The notes beneath the pieces are model-generated. The model made no database searches and was not told where the DNA came from. It saw only the letters and a list, made by a program, of their open reading frames with translations. A DNA stretch of 64,000 nt from Streptomyces barringtoniae (lineage in GTDB: Bacteria > Actinomycetota > Actinomycetes > Streptomycetales > Streptomycetaceae). A program made the position numbers and the translations under genes. The stretch is taken from the NCBI RefSeq assembly GCF_020819595.1, contig NZ_JAJHNP010000003.1, forward strand, positions 62,001 to 126,000, written 5' to 3'. The number at the start of each line of letters is the position of its first letter. Position 1 is the first letter of the stretch. Below are positions 55,472-63,915 of the stretch, in pieces.

Positions 55472-55841
55472 TCTCGGGGTGTCCCTTCCTGGAGTCCGCC
55501 GGTACGACGAGGGCGTGCGGCGGCGCGGGGGTACGAGGTCACTGCGGCTGGAAATGGTCTGCGGCGGGTTCACCCCCGCATGACAGGTGAAGCCAGGGAA
55601 GATAGCTGTGCGTGATCAAATTATCGCGAAGCGTGTCCGATCTTCTGACTGGGCGGCGCGAGCCCCTGAGGCATACGGGGGAAGATCGAGGTCTCCGGCA
55701 GGAGAAGCAACGACAGCTGCGGAACCGGTGATCGCGGCACCGGCGATTGCGGGATCGGCGTCGGCGAGTCCGAGCGATCTCCGCGCGCCGAGGGCGTTCA
55801 CTGCCTCGGGGTAGCAGCGCCGGGGCGCACAGGACCCCGCG
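55472..55841. other. Gap between the pstS-like and MFS genes
   Basis: About 370 bases. Two short opposing frames (55616-55801 minus, 55587-55814 plus) are open but Ala-rich, and neither has a recognised family or ribosome site. Confidence 0.4.
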
Positions 55842-57260
55842 CTACCTTGATCCCGGCGTCGTCGGCACGCACAGCCACGCGAGAACCGCTGCGGTCAGGT
55901 AGGCGAGCGCGCCGAGAGTCATGCTGGTGCGCAGCCCGGCGGCGTAGTGGGTGGACGTGGCGAGCAGGCTGCCCCCGAGCGCCACGCCGGTCGCGCTCCC
56001 GATCTGGCGGGCGGTGTTGAACAGGGCGGATGCGGCGCCTGAGTACGACGGAGGCGCGGCGCCCATCACCGTCGCGGTGGAGCCGGTGAGGGCGAAGGAC
56101 GTGCCGAATCCGGCGGCCATCATCGGGGCCACCAGCAGCGGATAGGCGGGATCGGCACCCGCCGCGGCCCAGCCCGCAAGCCCCAGGGCGGCCAGCAGCA
56201 TGCCGGTGATGACCAGGGGACGATCACCCGTACGGCGGGCCAACCGCCCGGACAGGACGGAGGCGAACATGGTCATCGCCACCGCCGGGAACAGCGCCAG
56301 TCCCGTGCCGAGGGCGCTGAAGCCGCGCTGGTGCTGGAACTCCAGGCTCGCGGTGAACACCATGCCGTAGAAGCCGAAGTTGAACAGCAGGCCGATGGCG
56401 ACTCCCCCGCTCATCGCCCGGGAGCGCAGCAGGCGAAGGGGCACGACGGGCGACGCGGCCAGCCGCTCACGTACCACAAAGGCCGTGCCGGCCGCTGCGG
56501 CCAGGCCCACCCCGGCGAGGACAACCGGGGCCGTCCAGCCACGCCGTCCGGCCTCGTTGAGCGCCGCGGTCAGCAGCGCCACCGCCGCCACGACCGCGCA
56601 CTGCGCCGGCCAGTCCAGGGCCCGGGCGGCACACCGGGGTGAACGCGCCACGTGCCGCAGGGTCAGCAGCAGGCAGGCCGCACCGACGGGAAGGTTGATC
56701 AGGAAGACCCAGCGCCATCCCACCGTGGACACGAGGAGGCCGCCCAGCAGCGGCCCGGCCGACGCCGCGACGCCCGCCATCGAGCCCCACAGCCCGAAGG
56801 CCCGCGAGCGTTCCGTCGGCAGTGGGTAGGCCTGCTGGAGCAGGGCCAGGGAACCGGGCACGATCAGCGCCGCGCCGAACCCCTCCAGCAGTCGGGCGGC
56901 GACCAGGAAGGGCGCATCGGGGGCAAGGGCGCATCCGGCTGAGGACGCGGTGAACACGGCCACGCCCCAACCGAAGACCCGTCGGTTGCCGAGCCGGTCG
57001 CCCAGTGCGCCGCCGGTCAGCAGGAAGCCGGCGAAGACCAGGGTGTAGCCGTCGGTGATCCACTGGATGCCAGTGAGCGAGGTCTGCAGGTCCCGGCCGA
57101 TCACGGGCACGGCGACGTTGATGACCGTCACGTCCAGGATGACCATGAAATACCCGGCGCACACGGCGAGGAGCGGTACCCACATGCGCCGCTCGGGCCG
57201 GCGGGCCGGCTTGTGAGGGGACAGGGACTCACTGCCGTCGCTCGGCTCCGCGAACGCCAC
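55842..57260 (-). CDS. MFS transporter, DHA2 (EmrB/QacA) drug efflux type
   Basis: A 472-residue membrane protein with 12 to 14 predicted helices. Motif A is LGDRLGNRRVFG. The DHA2-specific N-terminus is VILDVTVINVAVPVIGRDL, and motif C-like LWGSMAGVAASAGPLLGGLL is followed by WRWVFLINLPVG. The C-terminal NTARQIGSATGVALGGSLL segment is complete, in contrast to the MFS remnant at 16.4 kb. It should export drugs or metabolites by proton antiport, substrate unknown. I chose the GTG at 57260, eight bases after GGGG. A GTG 11 codons earlier has no ribosome site. Confidence 0.9.
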   Translation of the reverse strand: MAFAEPSDGSESLSPHKPARRPERRMWVPLLAVCAGYFMVILDVTVINVAVPVIGRDLQTSLTGIQWITDGYTLVFAGFLLTGGALGDRLGNRRVFGWGVAVFTASSAGCALAPDAPFLVAARLLEGFGAALIVPGSLALLQQAYPLPTERSRAFGLWGSMAGVAASAGPLLGGLLVSTVGWRWVFLINLPVGAACLLLTLRHVARSPRCAARALDWPAQCAVVAAVALLTAALNEAGRRGWTAPVVLAGVGLAAAAGTAFVVRERLAASPVVPLRLLRSRAMSGGVAIGLLFNFGFYGMVFTASLEFQHQRGFSALGTGLALFPAVAMTMFASVLSGRLARRTGDRPLVITGMLLAALGLAGWAAAGADPAYPLLVAPMMAAGFGTSFALTGSTATVMGAAPPSYSGAASALFNTARQIGSATGVALGGSLLATSTHYAAGLRTSMTLGALAYLTAAVLAWLCVPTTPGSR

Positions 57261-57511
57261 GGTCTCAACCCCATCCCGCGCACGGACGTACACAATCGAA
57301 CGTCACAGTAAGGGACGTGTGCCCCGTTGCCCGGGAAGACCGGGCTGGTGTGCCTCACGGCTTGTGGAGGCCGCGGGACAGCGCGGTGTGCCGGTAGAAC
57401 GCTTGTCGATCACGCTGTGTGTCTCGCGCGTGCTGACCGCCTGCGCGGTGGCGCGCGCACCGGTGGACCCGCCTCAGGTGCGGTTCGCTGCCCGCACGAT
57501 CAGGGCCGGAA

Positions 57512-58033
57512 TCAGTAGGCGGAGTTGACGTTGTCGATGGAGCCGTAGCGGTGGGCGGCGTAGTTGGCGGCCGCGGTGATGTTGGCGACCGGGTCGGTGA
57601 CGCTCTTGGCGGTGCCGGTGACGTGGTAGGCGTTGAAGGTCGGGTCGATGACCTGGAGGAGGCCCTTGGAGGGGGTGCCCTTCTGGGCGTTGCCGTCCCA
57701 GTTGTTCTGGGCGCTGGGGTTGCCGCCGGACTCGCGCATGATGTTGCGCTTGAGGCCCTCGTAGCTGCCGGGGATGCCCTTGGCCTTCATGATCTGCAGG
57801 GACTGCTTGATCCAGCCGTCGAGGCTGTTGGCGGAGCCGCTGGTGGACCGGGCGGTGGTGCCGCTGTCGTTGGCGGAGGCCGTGACCGTGGTGGCGTGTG
57901 CCTGGGTGGCTTCGGCGGCCTGGGCGTTCGCGGGCATCAGGGTGATGGCGGCGGCTGCGGCGCCCGTGGTCGCGATGCCGGTGAGGCCGAGGGTGCGCAG
58001 ACGGGCGAGGCGCGTGCGGTTGGTCATGATCAT
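57512..58033 (-). CDS. Secreted transglycosylase (SLT-like) domain protein
   Basis: A 173-residue exported muralytic protein. The signal peptide region runs RLRTLGLTGIATTGAAAAAI and ends near ANAQAA. The C-terminal domain holds RESGGNPSAQNNWDGNAQKG followed by TPSKGLLQVIDPTFNAYH, the lytic transglycosylase/lysozyme-like core with catalytic Glu in RESGG and the GLLQV motif. It cleaves peptidoglycan glycan strands, probably during growth or sporulation. GGAGAG lies before the start. Two close ATG codons (58033, 58027) are possible. A GC-rich leader of about 150 bases precedes it. Confidence 0.9.
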   Translation of the reverse strand: MIMTNRTRLARLRTLGLTGIATTGAAAAAITLMPANAQAAEATQAHATTVTASANDSGTTARSTSGSANSLDGWIKQSLQIMKAKGIPGSYEGLKRNIMRESGGNPSAQNNWDGNAQKGTPSKGLLQVIDPTFNAYHVTGTAKSVTDPVANITAAANYAAHRYGSIDNVNSAY

Positions 58034-58190
58034 GCGTAAGCAACTCTCCGGCGGGGACATGGGCGGTGCCGGCCGCTGTTCGTTGCGGCGGCGTCGGTCT
58101 GCCCGCGCGGATGCGGGGCGGACCTCGGGGGTTCGCTGGGTGCGTGTTCCGGTTCCCGGCGACGACAGACATGGTTAGCGGCGGCCGGGG
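58034..58190 (-). other. Long GC-rich leader of the transglycosylase gene
   Basis: About 150 bases upstream of the gene contain CGCTAACC, CCGGGAACCGG and complementary runs (CCGCGCGGGC) that could fold. In Streptomyces some cell-wall hydrolase genes carry a c-di-AMP (ydaO) riboswitch in this position. The pieces seen here do not align well enough for me to call one. Confidence 0.25.
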
Positions 58191-58394
58191 CGGAAGGCAA
58201 TGATGTGACCTACTACCCCACTGCGGGCATATTGCCCTAAATCGGAAACTGTGGCGGTATCTGTCCTGTTCAGGGGCATCTCGTTCTACGATGCCGCTTA
58301 GGATGTGATCCCGCTCTCGTGGGCACCGTCACGCCCGGCAGCCCCGCAGACACCGAACAGCGAGGGCCGTCACACGGGCGCACGGCCTTGTCGA

Positions 58395-58640
58395 CGCCCT
58401 TCTTTCCACTTCCAGCAGATGGACGCACCGCGCCCGCAGCGCAACCGGGTTCACATCGACGTCTGGGTGCCCTATGACCAAGCCGAAACCTGCATAGCCG
58501 TAGCCATCGCCGCCGGAGGGCGCCTGGTGACCGACGCCCACGCTCCCTCGCACTGGGTACTGGCCGGCCCGGATGGCAACGAAGCCTGCGTCGGAACCGC
58601 CGACTGGACCGGCCCGGAGCCCGCACGGCGGCAGGCGTCG
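58395..58640 (+). pseudogene. VOC/glyoxalase-like fragment
   Basis: The frame FHFQQMDAPRPQRNRVHIDV continues as WVPYDQAETCIAVAIAAGGR and APSHWVLAGPDGNEACVG. This is the C-terminal module of glyoxalase-like (VOC, PF18029-type) proteins, with the metal-site strand RVHIDV and the final GPDGNEACV. Nothing before residue FHF fits the N-terminal module in any frame, and the sequence after about 58640 is unrelated. It is a truncated remnant of a roughly 120-residue domain. Confidence 0.6.
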
Positions 58641-58801
58641 ACCATCGGGCAGCAGTCGGCGCCTGCCTCGACGGGTGCCCGCCTGTTCTCGCAGGCCGCC
58701 GTGCGGGGATGCGGTTGCCCTCCAACACTCCTACGTGTCCGACGGGCCCGGCGGAACGACGTCTGTTCCGCCAGGACAGGCCGGACCACTTCGCCAGCCA
58801 G

Positions 58802-59251
58802 TCAGCGGGTGAAGGTGACCCTGCTTTCCTTCAGAGCGCCACAGTTGGAGCCGGTCACCTGGACGTACACGTTGCTGATGTTGCCACCCCAGTCGACGCA
58901 GTGAGCCTTGCCGTAGACGTAGGTCGGCCCCGCGTACGACGTGTACTGCCCGTAGTCCTGGTCACCCTGATCGGTGGCGGAGACATAGATCCATGCGGAC
59001 ATGGCCACGGCGGTACCCGGGTTGCTGCGGATGGTCGCGACGCAGTTCTTTCCGTTCGCGGAGTTGTACGTCAGGTAGACGGTGCCCAACGACCCGACGG
59101 GCGCGGAGTTCACGGTCTTGTAGCCGCTTCCGCAGACCTTCTGCGGTGTGGTGTTGGCCGTGGCCGAGGCGGGTGCTGCCAAGGCCGTCGCGGTTCCCAC
59201 CGACAGGGCCGCCAGTGCGGTGGCGGCCAAAACGGAACGAACAAATCACAT
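58802..59251 (-). pseudogene. Spore-associated protein A-like secreted protein, stop at codon 2
   Basis: From TTG at 59230 the frame encodes a 142-residue exported protein. A hydrophobic signal (LAALSVGTATALAAPASA) is followed by TTPQKVCGSGYKTVNSAPVG, then LGTVYLTYNSANGKNCVATI and HCVDWGGNISNVYVQVTGSN, which match Streptomyces spore-associated proteins. The natural start should be the ATG at 59251, seven or so bases after AAGGGGG, giving FVRSVLAATALA with a basic n-region. But its second codon (59246-59248) is TGA, which a single change from CGA (Arg) would produce. Unless the TTG is used without a ribosome site, the gene is silent. Confidence 0.75.
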
Positions 59252-59611
59252 ATTTCCCCCTTGCGACTGTTGGAGGTGGTTGCTCCTGCCTGGAGTGACC
59301 CCCGAGGCGCCAAAGGGTTGTGCCCTGTTCGCCGGAGACGTCTTGCGGGCAGCCACAGCAGTACAGGTGGGCGGCGATCGCCGCCCCGCCGCAGCCACTC
59401 CGCACTTGAGAAGGCCACTCCTGCTGAAGTGTCAATCAGGCACGGGCGGCGGCGGGAAGCCACATCCCCAGCTGGTGGCGGCCCGATGCAACGAAATCAG
59501 GCGGGCGGCTCCAAACGCGCTGCGGCTCGCCGGGGCCCTGGTCATCCGGGCCTCGGCGTCCGACGTACACACGCGCCCGTAGGGGGGCGTGACAGGGACA
59601 TCGAGGGCCGA
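59252..59611. other. Gap between the SapA-like and zinc-ribbon genes
   Basis: About 360 bases with no convincing gene. The right part lies downstream of the minus-strand zinc-ribbon gene. Confidence 0.45.
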
Positions 59612-59836
59612 CTACACCTCGCCGGTGGCGAACAGTTCCAAGTGCCCGCACTTGGGGCAGCGGAAGGCCTCTATCTGCCGCCGGGGTCGGCCCATCCGCT
59701 TGGCGCCCCCGAAAATCCCCCTCTCCAGCGCGCCTTCGATCCATCGGGCGTAGCCACGGGAGTGCTCGCCGGCGTCCTCGATGAAACCTTCCACCAGCCC
59801 GACGGTGCCGCATTGTGTGCACGTGTAGTTGCTCAT
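59612..59836 (-). CDS. Small zinc-ribbon protein
   Basis: A 74-residue protein with two CxxC pairs, YTCTQCG at residues 6-9 and FRCPKCGHLELFA at 60-63, the pattern of a treble-clef/zinc-ribbon. The middle (GYARWIEGALERGIFGGAKR) is basic. The arrangement resembles small Streptomyces nucleic-acid-binding or PF20097-like proteins of unknown role. The ATG at 59836 gives a compact domain. Earlier in-frame sequence is unrelated. No operon partner on this strand. Confidence 0.78.
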   Translation of the reverse strand: MSNYTCTQCGTVGLVEGFIEDAGEHSRGYARWIEGALERGIFGGAKRMGRPRRQIEAFRCPKCGHLELFATGEV

Positions 59837-60130
59837 CCGGTGAGTGTAGGAAACGGTGCCCACTCCGCCGTCCCAGCCGGGCCGGGGTCGACGGCTGCGG
59901 GTACCGTCCTGGACCCGGGTGTTGTTGTCCGCCTCGGTGATGAGGGCGGGTACAGCGTCCGGACAGCGGGGCGCGCCGCCGCGGCGCTCCCGGCACACCG
60001 GCCGACGACGCCCCGGCCAGAGCGCGTCCTCCTGGCCCGCGCCGCATTGGCGCGGAGGGACCTCGCCGCACGACGACCCCGGTGAGTAGATACTGGCCCT
60101 GAATGCAGGCACGGACGAGGAGTACGACCA

Positions 60131-60640
60131 GTGGTCAGTGACAATCGCATAGGACCCCCCAACTTCGGCAGCGAACGCGACATGTTGAGGGCCTTCCTCG
60201 ACTTCCACCGTGCCACCCTCGCCATGAAGTGCGAAGGGCTTACCGACGAGGAACTGCGACAGCAGTCGATGCCGCCGTCGACGCTTTCGCTGCTCGGTCT
60301 GGTGCGGCACATGGCAGAGGTGGAACGTGCCTGGTTCCGCCGGGTGTTCGAGGACAACGACGCGCCCATGGTCTGGTCCGACAAAATCGACTTCCAGGCG
60401 GCGTACGACGCGAGCGCTTCGACAAGGGCCGAGGCGTTCGCGGCCTGGGAGGCCGAGGTGGAGAACTCGCGCCGCATCGAGCAGAAGGCCGAATCCCTGG
60501 ACCTGGCCGGGTTCCAGCCACGATGGGACGAGGAAGTATCGCTGCGGATGGTGATGGTGCACGTGCTTCTGGAGTATGGCCGCCACAACGGTCATGCGGA
60601 CTTTCTCCGCGAGGGCATCGACGGAACCGTGGGCGCCTGA
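60131..60640 (+). CDS. DinB family (DUF664) protein
   Basis: A 169-residue four-helix protein of the DinB/YfiT superfamily, DUF664 branch. LRAFLDFHRATLAMKCEGLT, TLSLLGLVRHMAEVERAWFR and MVHVLLEYGRHNGHADFLRE are the family segments. The His residues in LVRHMAEVE and YGRHNGHADFLRE are the usual metal triad. These are often metal-dependent thiol (mycothiol) transferases in actinobacteria. The substrate is unknown. It starts with GTG. The gene stands alone. Confidence 0.88.
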   Translation: MVSDNRIGPPNFGSERDMLRAFLDFHRATLAMKCEGLTDEELRQQSMPPSTLSLLGLVRHMAEVERAWFRRVFEDNDAPMVWSDKIDFQAAYDASASTRAEAFAAWEAEVENSRRIEQKAESLDLAGFQPRWDEEVSLRMVMVHVLLEYGRHNGHADFLREGIDGTVGA

Positions 60641-60971
60641 GTCCGCAGAGGCCCCCGCCCCGCCTCCGCATACCCACCGTTCACAGCGAATCGCCTGCGC
60701 TGGTGCTCAGCCCTGGCGGCCGCGTCTTTGAGGAACGGCTGTCCGGCCTGGGCGTCCGCCCAGACAGGATCGGCAGCTGCCCGTCCACGTCGACTGAGGA
60801 AGACGGGAGCCCGGCGCCCGGGCCTGCACCGCCGCGCCGGACCCGGCCGAGGCCGGCCGTCAGCGGTCCCGGCCGCCGTCGCTCGGGGTATCGCGTGCCG
60901 TCTGCGAGAATGCAAGGCGTTCTCGGAGCGCCGCGGTATGCGGTGGTCATCACCCAACAGGAGTACACACG
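60641..60971. other. Upstream region of the pentapeptide gene
   Basis: About 330 bases with no gene. The last 15 carry CAGGAG, the ribosome site of the pentapeptide-repeat gene. Confidence 0.45.
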
Positions 60972-62141
60972 GTGTCGCCACAGCACGGACTCCCCTCTTC
61001 CTCCGGGGAGCGCAAGCGCCCCGCCGCGGGCAAGGTGCGCAAGCAGCCCTCCCCCGCGCGAGGAACCAAGCGGTCCTTGGCCGCCGAGGGGCAGGGGCGG
61101 CCGTCCGAGGCGGGAGAGCGCGAGCGCCCGTCCGGGACGCAGGGCCGGGAGGGTGCCGCGTCCACGGCTCAGGGCCGCGAGCGCGCCATCGTCGGCCAGG
61201 CCCGCAATGCGCAGCAGACCGGGAAGAACCGGCACAACGGCCGGAAGAACCGACCGGACCAAAAGGGCGACGACCGCAGGGCATCCCACGACGCCGAGAC
61301 ACCCCGGAACGACGCAAGCGCCCCCGAGCGTGGGACCTCCCAGGACCGCGAGGACCTGCAGGCCGACTGTGCCAACTGTTTCGGCCTGTGCTGCGTGGCC
61401 CTGCCTTTCGCCCGCTCCGCCGACTTCGCCGTCAACAAGCCGGCCGGGCAGCCGTGCTCGAACCTCCAGTTGGACTTCCGCTGCGGCATCCACGAGCGGC
61501 TGCGCGACAAGGGCTACCCCGGCTGCACCGTCTTCGACTGTTTCGGCGCCGGCCAGAAGGTGTCCCAGATCACCTTCGGCGGCACCGACTGGCGTCAGGC
61601 ACCGAAGACGGCGCGCTCCATGTTCGAGGTCTTCCCTGCCATGCGGCAGCTGCACGAGCTGCTCTATTACGTCACCGAGGCCCTCGACCTCGCACCGGCC
61701 CGCCCCGTCCACCAGGAGCTACGGCGGGCACGGGCCCACATCGACGGCCTGACCCGCGGCAGCGCCGAGTCGATCACCGGGCTCGATGTGAACGCGCTGC
61801 GCGGCGAGGTCAACACGCTGCTGCTGCGAGCCAGCGAGCTGGCCCGGGCTCAGGTCCCGGGCCGCAAGAAGAACCACCGCGGAGCCGACCTCATGGGCGC
61901 GAAGCTGGCAGGCGCCGACCTCAGGGGGGCGAGCCTGCGCGGCGCCCTGCTCGTCGCCGCCGACCTCAGCGGGGCCGATCTGCGCGACGCCGACCTGATC
62001 GGGGCCGACCTGCGCGACGCCGACCTCAGCGGGGCCGACCTCACCGGCGCTCTGTTCCTCACCCAGGCACAGTTGAACGCGGCCAAGGGAGACGCGGCGA
62101 CCGAACTGCCTCCCACCGTCGGCCGACCCGCTCACTGGTAG
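60972..62141 (+). CDS. Cysteine-cluster plus pentapeptide-repeat protein
   Basis: A 389-residue protein starting GTG after CAGGAG. Residues 1-125 are a very basic, low-complexity Arg/Lys/Gln/Glu tail. Residues 130-205 hold a Cys-rich block: CANCFGLCC (Cys133, 136, 140, 141), then QPCSNLQ, FRCGIHERL, GYPGCTVFDCF. A helical part (MFEVFPAMRQLHELLYYVTE) follows. The C-terminus (about 297-362) is a pentapeptide-repeat beta-helix (GADLxGAxLxGADL). Pentapeptide proteins can mimic DNA and protect gyrase, but that is not implied for this domain mix. The Cys block could bind a metal or Fe-S cluster. Confidence 0.85.
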   Translation: MSPQHGLPSSSGERKRPAAGKVRKQPSPARGTKRSLAAEGQGRPSEAGERERPSGTQGREGAASTAQGRERAIVGQARNAQQTGKNRHNGRKNRPDQKGDDRRASHDAETPRNDASAPERGTSQDREDLQADCANCFGLCCVALPFARSADFAVNKPAGQPCSNLQLDFRCGIHERLRDKGYPGCTVFDCFGAGQKVSQITFGGTDWRQAPKTARSMFEVFPAMRQLHELLYYVTEALDLAPARPVHQELRRARAHIDGLTRGSAESITGLDVNALRGEVNTLLLRASELARAQVPGRKKNHRGADLMGAKLAGADLRGASLRGALLVAADLSGADLRDADLIGADLRDADLSGADLTGALFLTQAQLNAAKGDAATELPPTVGRPAHW

Positions 62142-62327
62142 GCGCGGGGAGCGCCCACGGCGCACACCACCAGCCCGTCACGGACCCGCCACCTCCGTCG
62201 AAGCAGTCCGGGCGTACCCCGCCCACGACCGGTCCGGGCACTTCCTTGACCGCGGACGCTGCGGGTGCCCACGGTGCTGGGTCCGGCCGGCTGGTCTCCC
62301 GGCAGAGTGCGCCGCGCGTCGGCGGGG

Positions 62328-62981
62328 TCACTGCCCGGACGCCTCCAGCATTGCGACAGCAGGCACGAAGCGGTGCTCCTCCGGTTGCAGCACTTCGTAG
62401 AGGTAGCCGAAGTACTCCGTCTCCGCCGTCCCCGTGAGCACCGCCAGCAGGAAGGCGAGGCACCCGGTGTCGTGGTGCTCCCACAGTGGGCCACGCCCCT
62501 CGTTGTAGAGCACCGTCCACTCATCGGGGTGCCGGCCGGGCCGCACGAGCCAGTACAGGAACGCCCCCGTTCCCTCCTCGAAGGCCCATGGCAGGACCCG
62601 CGCACCCTTTTCCAGCAGTTCGGCGGGTCTCTCCTCGCCCGCGTCCCACAACGTGGCCAGGATCTCGGCCCGTTCCGCGGTCTGCGCGTGCAAGTCGCAG
62701 TCGGTATGAGCGGAGTTGGGGACGAGCAGCCAGATCGTCTCGTCGAAGAGCCCGTCACCGTACGTCTCGACCAGCAGCTTGTAGTCGGCGGGCAGAGCTG
62801 TGCCGAGGGAACGCTCGGCCTCCGCCCAGTCCACCGCGCGCGGAGGGCCGACCGGCGGTGGGCAGAGGCGGACGAGGGTGTCGAGTGTGTGCACGGGACG
62901 GACGGTACTGGAAGCCCGGCCGGTGCGGGTGAGCAGGTCGGCAGGGCAGGCGAACTCCATCACCTTCGGCATGTTCGCCAC
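62328..62981 (-). CDS. SMI1/KNR4 family protein
   Basis: A 217-residue protein of the SMI1/KNR4 (SUKH) superfamily. VDWAEAERSLGTALPADYKL followed by LVETYGDGLFDETIWLLVP is the signature first half, and LPWAFEEGTGAFLYWLV lies in the middle. SUKH proteins include immunity proteins of polymorphic toxin systems, but no toxin gene or secretion module is adjacent, and Streptomyces has many lone members. The GTG start follows GCGGGGG by five bases. Confidence 0.88.
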   Translation of the reverse strand: MANMPKVMEFACPADLLTRTGRASSTVRPVHTLDTLVRLCPPPVGPPRAVDWAEAERSLGTALPADYKLLVETYGDGLFDETIWLLVPNSAHTDCDLHAQTAERAEILATLWDAGEERPAELLEKGARVLPWAFEEGTGAFLYWLVRPGRHPDEWTVLYNEGRGPLWEHHDTGCLAFLLAVLTGTAETEYFGYLYEVLQPEEHRFVPAVAMLEASGQ

Positions 62982-63231
62982 GAAAGCCCCCGCTCAGCCG
63001 GCTCACACGGTGATCGCATATTCAACATTTCGAGCCGGCAGCAGCCGCGCTCAACGACTCTGATCGGTGCGTGCGCCTGATGGTCGCCGGCGCTCGGGTC
63101 GGTCGGCCCGCCAGTGCCCCGGATCGTGTCCTGAACGGCAGCGCCCAGGTCGCGGTAGCGCGAGCCCGAGGTAGTAGCCGGTGACTCGCCGGGTACTCGG
63201 CTCAGCATCAGATCGATCAACGGAGGTACTG

Positions 63232-63693
63232 ATGAGCACGGTCAAGGAAACAGTGGAAGTCGACGTGCCCGTTCGCACCGCCTACAACCAATGGACGCAG
63301 TTCGAGAAGTTCCCGGACTTCATGGAAGGCGTCGAGGAAGTCAGGCAGCTGGACGATCGCCACAACCACTGGACCACCAAGATCGGTGGGATCCGCCGGG
63401 AGTTCGACACGGAGATCGTCGACCAGCTTCCCGACGAGCGGATCACATGGCGCACCACGAGCGGCGACGCGTCACAGAAGGGTTCCGTCCGCTTCCAGCG
63501 CGTGGACGACATGCACACCAGGGTGGAACTCGTCATGGATGTCGAACCCAGTGGAGCCGCAGAAAAGGCCGCGGACATGATCGGAACGCTCGACCGGCGC
63601 ATCAAGGGCGATATGAAGCGTTTCAAGCAGTACATCGAGCAGCGCGGAGGAGAGTCCGGAGCGTGGCGCGGACGCATCAGGCCGGGGGGATAG
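63232..63693 (+). CDS. SRPBCC family protein (polyketide cyclase/dehydrase-like)
   Basis: A 153-residue helix-grip protein starting MSTVKETVEVDVPVRTAYNQ. WTQFEKFPDFMEGVEEVRQL, WTTKIGGIRREFDTEI and ERITWRTTSG are typical of the COG5637/SRPBCC proteins found in actinobacteria, often near stress genes. A C-terminal helix (IKGDMKRFKQYIEQRGG) closes the cavity. ACGGAGGT lies just before the ATG. The ligand is unknown. It is unrelated in detail to the SRPBCC gene at 35.5 kb, which has a different strand pattern and regulator. Confidence 0.9.
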   Translation: MSTVKETVEVDVPVRTAYNQWTQFEKFPDFMEGVEEVRQLDDRHNHWTTKIGGIRREFDTEIVDQLPDERITWRTTSGDASQKGSVRFQRVDDMHTRVELVMDVEPSGAAEKAADMIGTLDRRIKGDMKRFKQYIEQRGGESGAWRGRIRPGG

Positions 63694-63707
63694 CCGTACC
63701 CGCCGGA

Positions 63708-63780
63708 GGCTTCGATCCACCGCCATGAGGCTACGATCCGCCGCCATGTCCCGGCGATGAGCCCCATGTTCCGGCGATGA
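63708..63780 (+). repeat. Imperfect short direct repeats after the SRPBCC gene
   Basis: Two near-identical 17-base units (TTCGATCCACCGCCATG and TACGATCCGCCGCCATG) are followed by two 16-base units (CATGTCCCGGCGATGA-type, differing at one or two bases). They are intergenic and of unknown meaning. Confidence 0.5.
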
Positions 63781-63915
63781 CGGGTGCGAATGCGGCGGAC
63801 GCCGGCTGCGGTTGCTCTCGATGGCCCCCGGAAGGGCGGCGTAAAGCCATGTCGGATCGACGCGTCCTTCCGGGCCGTCGGCGCGCCCGGCCGGCCCCTC
63901 CGAAGGGACACAGCC

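Noticed and set aside
55472..55620. A PHO box for PhoP control of the pstS-like gene
   Set aside because: Only one GTTCACC-like unit in each orientation is visible, without the 11-base tandem repeat needed.
61860..62060. Regular repeats of GCCGACCTCAGCGGGGCC-like units suggesting a CRISPR or satellite
   Set aside because: They are the codons of the pentapeptide repeats in an intact coding region, with a 15-base period and no spacers.
62328..62981. A polymorphic-toxin immunity locus around the SMI1/KNR4 gene
   Set aside because: No toxin, RHS, WXG100 or secretion gene lies nearby, and lone SMI1/KNR4 proteins are common in Streptomyces.
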